The position numbers were made by a program, and so were the translations under genes. From contig NZ_BDHH01000005.1 in the NCBI RefSeq assembly GCF_001748365.1, positions 40,292 through 104,291 on the forward strand: a stretch of 64,000 nt of DNA, written 5' to 3'. The notes below the pieces were generated by a model, which was not told where the DNA came from, did not search any database, and was given only the letters and a program-made list of their open reading frames with translations. Numbering within the stretch: position 1 is the stretch's first letter; every line of letters begins with the position of its first letter. Source of the DNA: Fusibacter sp. 3D3. GTDB lineage: Bacteria; Bacillota; Clostridia; Peptostreptococcales; Acidaminobacteraceae. Below are positions 52,210 to 63,020 of this stretch, piece after piece.

Positions 52210-53094
52210 ATGATCATTCAAATCGCAAAACATTCTGGTTTCTGTTATGGCGTTAAACGGGCTATTCAGATATTAGATGACCTTATTGAAGCCAATAAGG
52301 GCGAAAAAAGGATATTTACACTCGGTCCTATCATTCATAATAATCAAGTAACTGAATATTATGAAGAAAAAGGTATAAAAGCCATTGAAAAACTTGCGAA
52401 TTTCATGGATAATAGAATGGATGGAGATCGTTTAGTGATTCGTTCACATGGCGCACCAAAGTCTGTATATGATTTAGCAGAGGCACAAGGATTTGAGATC
52501 CATGACGCAACTTGTCCGTATGTTAAAAAAATTCAAAATACAGTTTCATCTTACTATTTAAAAGGTTATAATATAATTATTGTCGGAGATCAAAATCATC
52601 CAGAGGTTCTTGGTATTAATGGATGGTGTGATGAAAGTGCTACAATTGTTAATACATTACATGATGTAGAAGATATGCATCCATCCGATGAACTATTTTG
52701 TATTGTAGCACAAACCACATTCAAGTTGAGTTTGTGGGAACAAATGTCGACTTTATTCAGTGAGAAACTATCTAATGCAGTTATTCAAAATACGATATGT
52801 TTAGCAACTGAACAGAGACAAAAGGCTTGTATTGAACTCTCTAAAACTGTGGAATTTATGATTGTAATTGGTGGAAAGCACAGTTCGAATACAAGAAAGT
52901 TAGCAGAAATATGTAGTAGGAATGCTACGACGATTCACATTGAAACTAAGGATGATTTAGTAGATGTATCCATGTTTAAAAGCAATACAAAAATTGGTAT
53001 TGCAGCGGGTGCTTCAACACCAGACTGGATTGTTGAATCGGTCATTCTTAAAATAGAAAATGAAGGCGAGGTATTTTTTGATGGAAAATCATAA
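52210..53094 (+). CDS. ispH: 4-hydroxy-3-methylbut-2-enyl diphosphate reductase
   Basis: A 294-residue [4Fe-4S] enzyme, last step of the MEP pathway. The three cluster cysteines are in SGFCYGVKRAI, HDATCPYVKKIQ and NTICLATEQRQK. SHGAPKSVYD and GGKHSSNTRKLAEIC are substrate motifs. Its final 14 bases overlap rpsA. In many clostridia these two are fused into one protein; here they remain separate but overlapping. Confidence 0.94.
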   Translation: MIIQIAKHSGFCYGVKRAIQILDDLIEANKGEKRIFTLGPIIHNNQVTEYYEEKGIKAIEKLANFMDNRMDGDRLVIRSHGAPKSVYDLAEAQGFEIHDATCPYVKKIQNTVSSYYLKGYNIIIVGDQNHPEVLGINGWCDESATIVNTLHDVEDMHPSDELFCIVAQTTFKLSLWEQMSTLFSEKLSNAVIQNTICLATEQRQKACIELSKTVEFMIVIGGKHSSNTRKLAEICSRNATTIHIETKDDLVDVSMFKSNTKIGIAAGASTPDWIVESVILKIENEGEVFFDGKS

Positions 53095-54178
53095 TTCAAT
53101 GGCTGAGATGATGGAGCAAATCGAAGAATCATTGAGAATTCCAAGAAGAGGGTCAGTTGTTAAAGGAAGCATAATTCAAGTTAATACTGATGTTGTAATT
53201 GTAAACATCGGTTATAAATCTGACGGCGTAATTCCTAGAAATGAAGTGTCTGCAGATCCAAACTTTGATATTGAAAACAATTTTAAAGTCGGACAAGAGC
53301 TAGACGTATTCATCATAAACCATGATAATGGTGAAGGTAACATTTTATTATCACTTAGAAAAGTAAATGTAGACAAAGATTGGGGTGAGCTTGAAGCGTT
53401 ACATGAAAAAGACGCTGAAATCACGGTTAAGATTGCAGATGCTGTAAACGGCGGATTGATTGCATTCTTTAAAGAAATTAGAGGATTCGTTCCGGCTTCT
53501 CAATTATCTGACAGATTTGTTAAGAATTTAAGACCTTATATTGGTCAAGAACTCAAAGTAAAGGTTATTGAAATTAATAAGCAAAAAAGAAGAGCTGTTT
53601 TCTCTCATAAAGAGTTTGCTGTGCTAGAAAAACAAGCTTCAAGAGAGCAATTCTGGAAAACGATTGAAATTGGCAGCATTGTAAAAGGCGAAGTAAAAAG
53701 AATTACAAACTTTGGTGCTTTTGTTGATATCGGTGGCATGGATGGACTTGTTCACGTAACAGAAATGAGCTGGGGTAGAATTAAACCTGTAAATGATTTT
53801 GTTAATGTAGGCGATACAATAGAGGTAAAAATTATTGATGCCAATAAAGACGAAAATAAAATCTCATTGAGTATTAAACAACTTAGTCAAGAACCTTGGG
53901 CAACATTTGCTGATAAATATGAAGTGGATGGTATCTATGAAGGTAAAGTTGTAAATCTTACGGATTTTGGTGCGTTTGTTGAACTTGAACCTGGTATTGA
54001 AGGATTGGTTCATGTATCTCATATTGCTAAAGAGCATGTTGAGAAGCCAAGTGATGTTCTTAAAATTAATCAAACGGTTGAAGTGAGAATATTAGAGTAC
54101 ATTGCTGATGAAAAGAAAGTTAAACTTTCTATGAAAGCAGTAAATGATCCGATTCAGGAAGAAACTGAGCAGGAATAA
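53081..54178 (+). CDS. rpsA: Ribosomal protein S1 homologue
   Basis: A 365-residue protein with four S1 domains at about 20-90, 105-175, 190-260 and 275-345. Examples are GSVVKGSIIQVNTDVVIVNI, GSIVKGEVKRITNFGAFVDI and GIYEGKVVNLTDFGAFVELE. ATG 53081 follows GGCGAGG inside ispH; an upstream in-frame ATG at 53060 lacks a ribosome site. It should support translation initiation on structured mRNA. A strong terminator follows. Confidence 0.92.
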   Translation: MENHNSMAEMMEQIEESLRIPRRGSVVKGSIIQVNTDVVIVNIGYKSDGVIPRNEVSADPNFDIENNFKVGQELDVFIINHDNGEGNILLSLRKVNVDKDWGELEALHEKDAEITVKIADAVNGGLIAFFKEIRGFVPASQLSDRFVKNLRPYIGQELKVKVIEINKQKRRAVFSHKEFAVLEKQASREQFWKTIEIGSIVKGEVKRITNFGAFVDIGGMDGLVHVTEMSWGRIKPVNDFVNVGDTIEVKIIDANKDENKISLSIKQLSQEPWATFADKYEVDGIYEGKVVNLTDFGAFVELEPGIEGLVHVSHIAKEHVEKPSDVLKINQTVEVRILEYIADEKKVKLSMKAVNDPIQEETEQE

Positions 54179-54184
54179 AACACA

Positions 54185-54216
54185 AAGCCGATGAATTAAA
54201 ATTCATCGGCTTTTTT
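54185..54216 (+). terminator. Intrinsic terminator after rpsA
   Basis: AAGCCGATGAATT (54185-54197) pairs perfectly with AATTCATCGGCTT (54200-54212), followed by a T-run to 54216. Confidence 0.9.
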
Positions 54217-54344
54217 AGTAAAGTTATTTAGGGCAGATGATCAGACAAAATTAGAATTTGATTATCTTGTGTCTTGTTTATGATTTAAAACCATATATAT
54301 GGCTATAAATAAACACGATAATATATTTTCAAAAGGAGATTTAT

Positions 54345-55115
54345 ATGGAAGGCTATGAAAAGTTTAAAGAACGTGTTTTTAATAAAACAAAACTAGACTT
54401 AACGCTGTATAAAGAAAGACAAATGAAAAGACGTATTGAATCTTTAATTACTAGACATGGTCTTGGTGACTTTGATTCTTATTTTAAGTTAATAGATACG
54501 GATAAAGATTCATTCGATGAATTTATCACTTATTTGACCATAAATGTATCCGAGTTTTATAGAAATCCAAGTCAATGGGAAACATTACGAGAAGATGTAT
54601 TTCCGGCAATTCTAAAGAGAAATAAAAGACCTAAGATTTGGTCAGCAGCTTGTTCAACTGGAGAAGAGCCTTATTCGCTCGTCATGTGTCTCAGTGAGTT
54701 TATGCCACTTAAAGATATAAAAATTTATGCAGTTGACTTTGATGATGAAGCGCTTTCTAAAGCTCAAATGGGCATTTACTCGGAGAAGAGTATTAAAAAT
54801 GTACCCAAACAATACGTCGATAAATATTTTGAAATAGTAGGGAAGTCTTATAGGATTAAGGATGAAATCAAGCGGTGTGTAGAGTTTAAGAAAATGAATT
54901 TATTAAGTGATCCCTATCCAAAAGGTTTTGATATGATTATCTGTAGAAACGTTATGATTTATTTCACAGAAGAAGCTAAGGATGAGATGTATAAAAAATT
55001 CTATGATGCGCTTGTGAATGATGGTTATTTCTTTGTGGGGAGTACTGAACAAATTATTCAGCCGCAACGGTATAATTTTGAATCTAGTAAGACGTTTTTC
55101 TATTACAAAAGATAA
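54345..55115 (+). CDS. cheR: Chemotaxis protein methyltransferase CheR
   Basis: A 256-residue SAM-dependent enzyme that methylates receptor glutamates. The N-terminal helical domain shows YKERQMKRRIESLITRHGLG and VSEFYRNPSQWETL. The catalytic part has WSAACSTGEEPYSLVMCLSE and DMIICRNVMIYFTEE. It stands alone, with no other chemotaxis gene in view. AAAGGAG precedes the ATG. Confidence 0.93.
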   Translation: MEGYEKFKERVFNKTKLDLTLYKERQMKRRIESLITRHGLGDFDSYFKLIDTDKDSFDEFITYLTINVSEFYRNPSQWETLREDVFPAILKRNKRPKIWSAACSTGEEPYSLVMCLSEFMPLKDIKIYAVDFDDEALSKAQMGIYSEKSIKNVPKQYVDKYFEIVGKSYRIKDEIKRCVEFKKMNLLSDPYPKGFDMIICRNVMIYFTEEAKDEMYKKFYDALVNDGYFFVGSTEQIIQPQRYNFESSKTFFYYKR

Positions 55116-55116
55116 T

Positions 55117-55146
55117 AAAAAGAGCCCCAACGCGTAGGACTCTTTG
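55117..55146. terminator. Bidirectional terminator between cheR and mrp
   Basis: AAAGAGCCC and GGACTCTTT form a stem with one wobble around CAACGCGTA. It lies between the two convergent stop codons, with an A-run on the left serving the minus strand. Confidence 0.65.
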
Positions 55147-55160
55147 GAGTTCATATATTA

Positions 55161-55985
55161 TTAGACCATCTTAAATGCAGAAGGTACGATAACCTTGCCT
55201 GCCTCGAACTGAGCTAATGCTTTATTGATTTCTTTTTGATAGGCATCAGAAAAAGTGAAATTGTGTTTGGTATAGAGCTCAATTTTACCTTCATCTGAGA
55301 GTTCAACGAGCAGAGGGTCTATTGGAATTTCAGAAATGAAATGAACACCCATCTCTTTTGCTGTATTTCTAACTTTACTTTGCCCAAAGATCTTGTGTTT
55401 TTCATCACAAGAGGGACAAATGAAATAACTCATGTTCTCTATCACGCCGATAATGGGTGTGTGGAGCATTTTAACCATTTTTATTGATTTATTAACGACC
55501 ATTTTAACAAGATCTTGAGGTGTTGAGACAATTATAATGCCATCGATAGCCAAAGATTGCATAACGGTTAGGGGAACATCTCCGGTGCCTGGTGGCAAGT
55601 CAATTAACAAATAATCAAGATCACCCCAGATTACTTCTGTATAAAATTGTTTTACCGCATTTGAGATAATGGGACCTCTCCATACAACGGGTTCATCTTC
55701 GTTTTCAAGAATAAGATTGACACTCATAATTTTTATACCGGTAGATGAAATAACAGGTTCTATACCATTTGGCGTTCCCAAAGCTTTTCTCTGATTGACA
55801 CCGAAAACTTTTGGGATAGATGGGCCTGTTATATCAGCATCTAAAATGCCGACGCGATAGCCTTGTTCTCTTAACGTAATTGCAGTAAGTGCTGTAACCG
55901 ATGATTTTCCAACGCCGCCCTTACCGCTCAAAATACCTATGATATTTTTAATATTACTAAATTGATTTGGACTTTCTTTTTCCAT
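55161..55985 (-). CDS. mrp: Mrp/NBP35 family Fe-S carrier ATPase
   Basis: A 274-residue P-loop ATPase of the Mrp/ApbC group, which carries Fe-S clusters to target proteins. It shows GILSGKGGVGKSSVTALTAI, DADITGPSIPKVFG, LIDLPPGTGDVPLTVMQSLA and the cluster-binding pair in YFICPSCDEKH. AAGGAGG precedes the ATG on the minus strand. Confidence 0.92.
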   Translation of the reverse strand: MEKESPNQFSNIKNIIGILSGKGGVGKSSVTALTAITLREQGYRVGILDADITGPSIPKVFGVNQRKALGTPNGIEPVISSTGIKIMSVNLILENEDEPVVWRGPIISNAVKQFYTEVIWGDLDYLLIDLPPGTGDVPLTVMQSLAIDGIIIVSTPQDLVKMVVNKSIKMVKMLHTPIIGVIENMSYFICPSCDEKHKIFGQSKVRNTAKEMGVHFISEIPIDPLLVELSDEGKIELYTKHNFTFSDAYQKEINKALAQFEAGKVIVPSAFKMV

Positions 55986-56137
55986 AATTCTGCCTCCTTA
56001 AAATGGCGTATGCCAATAATATTATATCTTATTATGTAGGATAGTCAATGTTATAAGTGTTGTTTTTTATTAGATTTAGAAAAACACTCTAAAAGCATAT
56101 ATGAGTAAGATTTACTAAAAATATTTTGATATCCAAT

Positions 56138-56167
56138 GAATCGTTCAAATGGGCGATTCTTTTTTTA
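56138..56167 (+). terminator. Orphan intrinsic terminator upstream of the sigma-54 activator gene
   Basis: GAATCG (56138-56143) and CGATTC (56154-56159) followed by eight Ts. No plus-strand gene ends just upstream, so it would end a short transcript started in 55986-56130 or attenuate the activator gene. Confidence 0.6.
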
Positions 56168-56263
56168 TGAGATTTCCTTTATAATAGAATTAACTTTGGT
56201 ATCAAATTTGCGTAACATAAGTAGTAGGAAACAAAACCTAATAACCGGAAATGAGGGATTATT

Positions 56264-57976
56264 TTGAATAATTTTTTTAACTGTGTTTTAGAAAATCAAA
56301 ATGTATTCGAAGAAATTAAGAATGCCATCATTTTAGTGGATCATGAAGGCAGAGTGAAGAACATCAATGATAGGGCGATTCAGCTCTTAAATATCCCACT
56401 TGAGAAGGCTTTGGATAGACCGATTTTGGAGGTTTATCAGGAATCTAAACTAATGGATACATTCAAAACGCTGACGATAGATCGAAACGTAAGCATTGAG
56501 GTAAATGGTAAGCATTGCATCACTTCAAGAATTCCTGTATTTGAAAAAGGCAAGCCAGTTGGTGCAATTGCCATATTTGATGATGTAACCAAGTACGAAG
56601 CGTTGAATGAAAAACTAGAAGCAGATCGAAGTGAAATGGTTATTTTAAAGTCGATTTTAGAACTTGCCTATGATGGCATCTTAGTTGTGGACTTAAAGGG
56701 TAACATCACGATGATCTCCAATGCCTATAAACGTTTTTTAGGACTTGAAGATGATGAAGTGATTGGTAAACATGTCACTCAAGTGATTCCCAACACGCGC
56801 ATGCATATCGTCGCACAGACAGGTGTTCCTGAAATCAATGATTTCCAAGAGATCAGAGGGGATTATATGGTAGCCACTAGAATTCCTTATTATGTGGATG
56901 GAAAGCAAGCAGGCGCAATTGGAAAGGTTATTTTTAGAAATGTGTCAGAGCTTCATAACATCAACAAAAAATACACTCGAATAGAACAAGAACTCCGAAA
57001 TTTAAGGTCAGAAATCAGCAGTATTCATAAAGCAAAATATACTTTTGAACAAATTATTACCTCCAATGATCAAATGAATAAATTGAAACATCAGGCCAAA
57101 AAAATAGCGCACACGAAATCAAATGTACTCATACAGGGCGAAAGTGGAACGGGTAAGGAGTTGTTTGCTCATGCCATTCATCAAGCGAGCAATCGGCATG
57201 ACATGCCCTTTATTTCTGTAAATTGTGCAGCAATACCAGAGCAGTTATTAGAATCAGAACTCTTTGGATATGAGAAGGGGGCCTTTACGGGTGCAGATAA
57301 GAATGGGCGTATCGGCAAATTCGAATTGGCGGATCTCGGGACAATATTTTTGGATGAAATTGGGGATATGCCTTTGCAAATGCAGGCTAAAATACTGAGA
57401 GTCTTACAAGAAGGTGAAGTGGAACGCGTCGGGTCCAACAGACCCAAACAAATTGATGTCAGGGTGATCGCAGCCACAAATAGAAATTTAAAAGAGATGG
57501 TTGAAGCAAAACAATTTAGAGAAGACCTTTATTATCGGCTTAATGTGATTAATTTGACGATACCGCCCCTCAGAGACCGCAAAGAGGATGTCATGCTACT
57601 GAGTAAGCATTTTATCGATCAACTCAACCAACAGGATCATGGAAAGGTGAGAGGGGTCTCTGAAAAGGCGCAGTTTTTACTTTCAAATTACCAATGGCAA
57701 GGCAATATACGTGAGCTTAGAAATATTATTGAACGGGCATATAACATCATGGAAGGTGATGATTTCATTCAACCGTACCACTTGCCAGCCTTTTTAAAGA
57801 CAACCGAATTGGATTATACGGGTGAACCACTCAAGCAGATGATGGAAATTTATGAAAAAAAAATATTGCTTGAAAGATTGATCTATTTCAAAGGGAATAA
57901 GACTAAAACCGCTGAAGATTTAGGTATTTCAAGGATGGCGCTCCATACAAAACTAGAAAAATATGATCTTAAATAA
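56264..57976 (+). CDS. Sigma-54-dependent transcriptional activator with PAS domains
   Basis: A 570-residue enhancer-binding protein. Two PAS-like domains lie at ~10-115 and ~130-245 ([40 protein letters not shown]). The AAA+ domain has Walker [16 protein letters not shown] (~292), the sigma-54 contact loop GAFTGADK (~339), Walker [21 protein letters not shown] and an Arg-finger region. A Fis-type helix-turn-helix ends the protein ([19 protein letters not shown]). The start is TTG with GAGGG 6 bases before. It should activate the downstream operon through the -24/-12 promoter; the effector sensed by PAS is unknown. Confidence 0.93.
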   Translation: MNNFFNCVLENQNVFEEIKNAIILVDHEGRVKNINDRAIQLLNIPLEKALDRPILEVYQESKLMDTFKTLTIDRNVSIEVNGKHCITSRIPVFEKGKPVGAIAIFDDVTKYEALNEKLEADRSEMVILKSILELAYDGILVVDLKGNITMISNAYKRFLGLEDDEVIGKHVTQVIPNTRMHIVAQTGVPEINDFQEIRGDYMVATRIPYYVDGKQAGAIGKVIFRNVSELHNINKKYTRIEQELRNLRSEISSIHKAKYTFEQIITSNDQMNKLKHQAKKIAHTKSNVLIQGESGTGKELFAHAIHQASNRHDMPFISVNCAAIPEQLLESELFGYEKGAFTGADKNGRIGKFELADLGTIFLDEIGDMPLQMQAKILRVLQEGEVERVGSNRPKQIDVRVIAATNRNLKEMVEAKQFREDLYYRLNVINLTIPPLRDRKEDVMLLSKHFIDQLNQQDHGKVRGVSEKAQFLLSNYQWQGNIRELRNIIERAYNIMEGDDFIQPYHLPAFLKTTELDYTGEPLKQMMEIYEKKILLERLIYFKGNKTKTAEDLGISRMALHTKLEKYDLK

Positions 57977-58005
57977 AGCTAAATAAGTATTTGAAATCGA
58001 AAAAG

Positions 58006-58023
58006 TGTAAAGAAATATTTACA
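58006..58023. promoter_or_regulatory. Upstream activator site 1 (TGTAAA-N6-TTTACA)
   Basis: A perfect inverted repeat about 190 bases upstream of the sigma-54 promoter. A matching site lies 82 bases downstream. The symmetric 18-bp form suits a dimeric Fis-type helix-turn-helix such as that of the adjacent activator. Confidence 0.7.
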
Positions 58024-58087
58024 AAATTGAGGACTTCCGTTATTGTGTCATTAAAACTTGACAAATGATGTGATGCTTCCGAAAAAG

Positions 58088-58105
58088 CGTAAAGGTTGAT
58101 TTACA
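58088..58105. promoter_or_regulatory. Upstream activator site 2 (CGTAAA-N6-TTTACA)
   Basis: The second inverted repeat has one mismatch from site 1 and the same six-base spacer. The centres are 82 bases apart, close to eight DNA turns, so both sites face the same side. Confidence 0.7.
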
Positions 58106-58206
58106 CTTTTCTTAATTTTTTATGAATATTATGAATAAGAGATTCGTTTATTGCACTCATTATGTACAATTCTGAACAAATATGCATTTTTATGTGCTTA
58201 AAGTTT

Positions 58207-58221
58207 TGGCACGTGTTTTGC
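58207..58221 (+). promoter_or_regulatory. Sigma-54 (-24/-12) promoter
   Basis: TGGCACGTGTTTTGC matches the sigma-54 consensus TGGCAC-N5-TTGC, with the GG and GC doublets at the required 12-base distance. It lies about 29 bases before the start of 58250 and directly behind the activator gene. Confidence 0.92.
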
Positions 58222-58249
58222 GATTATATAAAGTGGAGGTGAATTTTCT

Positions 58250-58759
58250 ATGGGAGACTTATCGCAAATGATGTGCAATCTAAAAAAACCATTCGTTTTC
58301 AATTTGATCTATCAAAGCCTTTTGTTGTTTACGATCGGACAGCAAATTTATTACCCACAAAGCTATAAATATATGCATTTGGTGGTTTTGTTAGTGAGAA
58401 TTCTGATTTCAGAGACTTATCAAAATGAATACCGTGTCTTCAAATGGGATCAATTTTTTATACCGATGGTTTTCATGAGTGCAATCATTTCCATCATTGA
58501 AAAAGTCTCAGGTGTACATTTAGGATTACTGTATTTGATGATTTTATTGGGACTAATAGGAATGCTTGCAATGTTTGTTCTGCATGTGATTAAAGACTCA
58601 AAAGATCATCTTAAAGAAAAAATGCATTCTAAGCATGTAGATGCATATGAAAAAAACAAACACTTCACACTAGGGCTATTTTATAGCCTCTATGCAATTG
58701 CCATAGTGGCATTTGTGTACACATTTTATGAGTTGATTCAATTAATCGTTGGAAATTAA
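58250..58759 (+). CDS. Small membrane protein of the sigma-54 operon, unknown
   Basis: A 169-residue protein with about four membrane segments (around residues 15-30, 65-82, 88-108 and 140-162) and a charged loop near 115-135 rich in Lys/His. It is the first gene under the sigma-54 promoter. No family is recognised; an accessory role to the following permease is possible. GGAGGTGA gives a strong start at ATG 58250. Confidence 0.7.
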   Translation: MGDLSQMMCNLKKPFVFNLIYQSLLLFTIGQQIYYPQSYKYMHLVVLLVRILISETYQNEYRVFKWDQFFIPMVFMSAIISIIEKVSGVHLGLLYLMILLGLIGMLAMFVLHVIKDSKDHLKEKMHSKHVDAYEKNKHFTLGLFYSLYAIAIVAFVYTFYELIQLIVGN

Positions 58760-58788
58760 ATTTTCTATTAAAATTTAGGGGGACAAAG

Positions 58789-60144
58789 ATGTTAGGTGTA
58801 TTAGCGATATTATTGACGTTATTTTCTCTTATGTACTTCGCATATCGCGGTGTGACTGTACTTGTACTAGCACCAATTTTGGCGATGTTGGCAGCACTTC
58901 TGTCAGGTGAAATACCAGCGTTACATGCTCTATCTAATATTTTCATGCCAGCTGCGGCTGGTTATATCCAAGCTTATTTTCCTGTATTTTTAGCAGGTGC
59001 AATCTTTGGTAAATTGATGGGGGTTACTGGTGCGGCGACCTCAATTGCACATTATATTTCTAATAAGTTTGGTAAGAAACATGCAATTGCAGCTGTTATC
59101 GTTGCGACTTCACTTTTAACTTATGGTGGTGTTTCGTTATTCGTTGTTGTATTTGCGATGTATCCTATTGGTGCAATGCTCTTAAGAGAAGCTGATGTTC
59201 CTAAGAGATTATTACCAGCTGCAATAGCGCTTGGAGCATTTACATTTACAATGACTGGATTACCAGGTTCACCTCAATATATTAATACAATGCCGACTGT
59301 ATACTTTGGGACTGATATCTATGCGGGTCCAATCTTAGGCTTGATGGGTAGTGCAATTATGTTCTTCGGTGGCTTATGGTGGCTTAACAGAAGAGCCGCC
59401 CAAGCTGCTGCAGCTGGTGAAGGCTATGGAAATCATGAAAATGAAGGCTTGCATGAAGTAGGCAATGATTTGCCTAGCTTTGGTATTTCGATTACACCAA
59501 TTGCTTTGGTGTTTGTATTAAACTTTATCTTTACAAAAGTATATTTTGCAAATCCTGCAATTATCGCATCTTATGAAGCGGTTGGATCAGCGATTAATGG
59601 AACTTGGCCAGTTGTTTTAGGGCTTTCACTTTCAATCGTATTTATTTTAGTTACACTTAGAAAATACCTTGTGAATACAAATAAAGTTATATTTGAAGGT
59701 GCAATTGGTTCATTGCTTCCGATCTTCAATACAGGTTCTGAAGTAGGTTATGGTGGTGTGATTAAGTCTCTTGCTGCATTTACAACGGTTAAACTCGGTA
59801 TCGTTGCATTTACAATTCCATCTATTTTTAAAGTGGCAATTTCTACAACATTACTCGCGGGTATTGTGGGGTCGTCATCTGGAGGTACCGCGATTGCACT
59901 TGAAGTACTGGCAAAAGATTTCTTAGCAATGGGGATTGATCCACAGGCGCTTCATAGAATTATGCTTATGGCTTCGGGCGGACTGGACAGCTTGCCACAT
60001 TGTGGTGCAGTTATTACGTTATTATCAGTTTGTAAATTAAATCACAAAGAAAGTTATTTGGATATAGCGGCATTGACCGTAGTAATACCACTTATCGCAG
60101 TAGCAATTGTTTCCGTATTTTATTTAATAACTGGAATCGTATAA
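58789..60144 (+). CDS. GntP family permease
   Basis: A 451-residue transporter with about 12-13 membrane segments. It shows [38 protein letters not shown] and [20 protein letters not shown], then [18 protein letters not shown], typical of GntP/hydroxybutyrate-type permeases. With the CoA-transferase and thiolase genes downstream, a short-chain hydroxy- or oxo-acid such as 3-hydroxybutyrate or acetoacetate is the likely substrate; this is inference from context. Confidence 0.87.
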   Translation: MLGVLAILLTLFSLMYFAYRGVTVLVLAPILAMLAALLSGEIPALHALSNIFMPAAAGYIQAYFPVFLAGAIFGKLMGVTGAATSIAHYISNKFGKKHAIAAVIVATSLLTYGGVSLFVVVFAMYPIGAMLLREADVPKRLLPAAIALGAFTFTMTGLPGSPQYINTMPTVYFGTDIYAGPILGLMGSAIMFFGGLWWLNRRAAQAAAAGEGYGNHENEGLHEVGNDLPSFGISITPIALVFVLNFIFTKVYFANPAIIASYEAVGSAINGTWPVVLGLSLSIVFILVTLRKYLVNTNKVIFEGAIGSLLPIFNTGSEVGYGGVIKSLAAFTTVKLGIVAFTIPSIFKVAISTTLLAGIVGSSSGGTAIALEVLAKDFLAMGIDPQALHRIMLMASGGLDSLPHCGAVITLLSVCKLNHKESYLDIAALTVVIPLIAVAIVSVFYLITGIV

Positions 60145-60154
60145 GGAGGATCGC

Positions 60155-61699
60155 ATGAATAAAGTGATATCACTTGAAGACGCAATTGCGCTCATCCAAG
60201 ATGGTTCAACAGTAGTTACCGGAGGATTCGTGGGTAATATGCACCCTGAAGCACTGAGCAGAGGTGTTGAAGATGCATTTATAAAAAATGGACATCCAAA
60301 GGATTTAACTTTGGTTTATGCAGCAGGGCAAGGCGATGGTAAAGATCGAGGTTTAAATCACTTTGGACATGTAGGTCTTGTGAAAAAAGTAGTCGGTGGG
60401 CACTGGGGACTAGCGCCAAAACTTGGCAAATTAGCACTAGATGAACAAATCGATGCCTATAATTTTCCACAAGGGGTTATCTCGCACTTGTTTCGAGCAA
60501 TTGCGGGTGGTAAACCAGGTGTTATATCCAAGGTGGGTCTGAAAACTTTTGTAGATCCGCGATTAGAGGGCGGCAAAATTAATGATAGAACAAAAGAAGA
60601 ACTTGTAGAACTCATGAGTATTGATAACGAGGATTGGCTTTTTTATAAAGCGTTTCCTATAGATGTTGCCTTTATTAGAGGCACTTATGCAGACAGTTTT
60701 GGAAACTGCACCTTTGAAAAGGAATGTTTAAGCCTTGAAATGCTTTCCATGGCACAGGCCGTTAAGAATTCTGGTGGCAAGGTAATCCTTCAAGTGGAAA
60801 AGATTATTAAAGATGGCTCAATCAATTCGAAAATGGTCAAAATTCCTGGAATTTATGTGGATGCAATCGTAGAAGCAGAACAACACGAGCACATGCAAAC
60901 TTTTGCAGAGCAGTTTAATCCTGCGTATAGTCAAGATATAAAAGTGCCTGTTCAAAGCATTCCACCAATGGCACTTAATGAGCGCAAAGTGATTGCGAGA
61001 AGAGCTGCAATGGAGCTCAAAGAAAATGCCATTATGAACCTCGGTATAGGCATACCAGAAGGTGTCTCCATGGTGGCTAATGAAGAAAACATTCATGGTT
61101 TAATATTGACAACAGAGGCAGGCACTATTGGTGGGATACCAGCAGGCGGCTTGAGTTTTGGCGCGGCGATTAATCCGGATATGATTATAGATCAACCCTA
61201 TCAGTTTGATTTTTATGATGGTGGTGGTTTGGATGTGACATTTTTAGGATTGGCGCAATGTGATCAAAAAGGCAATGTCAATGTTTCTAAATTTGGACCT
61301 AAAGTAGCCGGATGTGGTGGCTTCATCAACATTTCTCAAAATGCAAAAAAAGTGGTTTATTGTGGGACATTCACTGCAGGGGGCTTAGAATTAGAAGTTA
61401 AAGCAGGTAAATTGACGATCTTAAAAGAAGGTAGTTCCAAGAAATTTTTAAACGAAGTGGAACAGATTACTTTCTCAGGTGAATATGCTTATGAGATTGG
61501 GCAACCTGTGATTTATGTCACGGAGAGGGCTGTCTTTGAACTATCAGAAAAAGGGTTAACTTTAACTGAAATTGCACCCGGAGTTGACCTTCAGAAAGAC
61601 ATTATCGATCAAATGCATTTTGAACCTGCCATTTCAAAGAATTTGAAGGAGATGGACAGTCGAATTTTTAATGAAGGCCCAATGGGGCTAAACTTATAA
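60155..61699 (+). CDS. Acyl-CoA:3-oxoacid CoA-transferase (fused family I enzyme)
   Basis: A 514-residue protein containing both alpha and beta halves of a family I CoA-transferase. The N-terminal half has [20 protein letters not shown]. The catalytic glutamate lies in [20 protein letters not shown], followed by [19 protein letters not shown]. The enzyme transfers CoA from acetyl-CoA or succinyl-CoA to an oxoacid or fatty acid. AAGGAGG precedes the ATG. Confidence 0.9.
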   Translation: MNKVISLEDAIALIQDGSTVVTGGFVGNMHPEALSRGVEDAFIKNGHPKDLTLVYAAGQGDGKDRGLNHFGHVGLVKKVVGGHWGLAPKLGKLALDEQIDAYNFPQGVISHLFRAIAGGKPGVISKVGLKTFVDPRLEGGKINDRTKEELVELMSIDNEDWLFYKAFPIDVAFIRGTYADSFGNCTFEKECLSLEMLSMAQAVKNSGGKVILQVEKIIKDGSINSKMVKIPGIYVDAIVEAEQHEHMQTFAEQFNPAYSQDIKVPVQSIPPMALNERKVIARRAAMELKENAIMNLGIGIPEGVSMVANEENIHGLILTTEAGTIGGIPAGGLSFGAAINPDMIIDQPYQFDFYDGGGLDVTFLGLAQCDQKGNVNVSKFGPKVAGCGGFINISQNAKKVVYCGTFTAGGLELEVKAGKLTILKEGSSKKFLNEVEQITFSGEYAYEIGQPVIYVTERAVFELSEKGLTLTEIAPGVDLQKDIIDQMHFEPAISKNLKEMDSRIFNEGPMGLNL

Positions 61700-61714
61700 T
61701 TTTGGAGGTATTAA

Positions 61715-62896
61715 ATGAGAGAAGTTGTAATTTTATCTGCTGTGAGAACCCCTGTGGGTGCTTATGGTGGTGCATTAAAAACACTAAGTGCTGTTGATCT
61801 AGGCACTATAGCAGCAAAAGAAGCCATTAAACGTGCTGGTATATTGCCAAATCAAATTGATGAAGTGCTTGTGGGCAATATTTTAAGTGCGGGTTGTGGC
61901 CAAAACGTTGCGAGACAGGTCTCTATTCATGCAGGTATCCCAGTTGAAGTTCCTGCTATGTCGATTAATATCTTATGCGGCTCTGGGCTTAGAAGTGTCA
62001 GCTTAGCTGCGCAAATTATTGCTTCGGGTGGCGCTGATGTAATCCTGTGCGGTGGTACTGAAAGCATGTCAAATGCACCTTATTTATCGCCCTCAAATCG
62101 ATGGGGTCAAAAAATGGGCCATTATGAAATGATAGATCATATGATAAAAGACGCTTTAACAGATGCCTTTAATAATTACCATATGGGTATTACTGCAGAA
62201 AATATTGCTGAGCAATGGTCGTTAACGAAGGCAATGCAAGATCAATTTGCTGTGGCAAGTCAAAATAAAGCGGAAGTAGCTCAAACGTCAGGTCGGTTTA
62301 AAGATGAAATCGTCACAGTTGAAGTTCCCTCTAAAAGAGGAGAGCCAATACTTGTAGAAGATGATGAATTTATAAGATATGGAGCGACTTACGAGGCACT
62401 TCAAAAGTTAAAACCAGCGTTTAAAAAAGAAGGTACAGTAACGGCTGGAAACGCCTCTGGTATCAATGATGGTGCAGCGATGCTCATCGTCATGAGTAAA
62501 GAAAAGGCAGAAGCACTTGGACTTGAATATCTAGCAGTTATCAAAGGCTATGGGACAAAGGGTGTTGACCCTTCAATTATGGGATACGGTCCTGTACCTG
62601 CAACTTTAGCGGCTTTAAAAGATGCAGGTTGGAAGGTTGAAGACATTGAACTCGTTGAAGCAAATGAAGCATTTGCCGCTCAATCTTTAGCGGTTGTAAA
62701 GGATTTGAAAATTAATCCTGAAATCGTAAATGTCAATGGTGGTGCCATTGCTTTAGGACATCCAGTGGGTGCCAGTGGCGCTCGAATTCTTGTTACACTT
62801 TTGCATGAAATGCAAAAAAGAGATTCTAAAAAAGGGCTTGCAACTCTTTGTATCGGTGGCGGTATGGGCACTTCACTGCTCATTGAACGCTCGTAA
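61715..62896 (+). CDS. Acetyl-CoA C-acetyltransferase (thiolase)
   Basis: A 393-residue thiolase. The acylated cysteine is in [11 protein letters not shown] (near residue 88), with [31 protein letters not shown] and [11 protein letters not shown] as the other active-site signatures. In this operon it most likely splits acetoacetyl-CoA made by the CoA-transferase. TTGGAGG precedes the ATG. Confidence 0.94.
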   Translation: MREVVILSAVRTPVGAYGGALKTLSAVDLGTIAAKEAIKRAGILPNQIDEVLVGNILSAGCGQNVARQVSIHAGIPVEVPAMSINILCGSGLRSVSLAAQIIASGGADVILCGGTESMSNAPYLSPSNRWGQKMGHYEMIDHMIKDALTDAFNNYHMGITAENIAEQWSLTKAMQDQFAVASQNKAEVAQTSGRFKDEIVTVEVPSKRGEPILVEDDEFIRYGATYEALQKLKPAFKKEGTVTAGNASGINDGAAMLIVMSKEKAEALGLEYLAVIKGYGTKGVDPSIMGYGPVPATLAALKDAGWKVEDIELVEANEAFAAQSLAVVKDLKINPEIVNVNGGAIALGHPVGASGARILVTLLHEMQKRDSKKGLATLCIGGGMGTSLLIERS

Positions 62897-63020
62897 ACTT
62901 TTGGAAGAAACCAATAAAAGAAATATCCTGTTATATTTTCAATGGACACTGAGCATGTCCGTTTTGAAAATAGATTATGGCCTTTAAAAATGAAAAATAA
63001 AATCCTTAAAAACCCCGATT

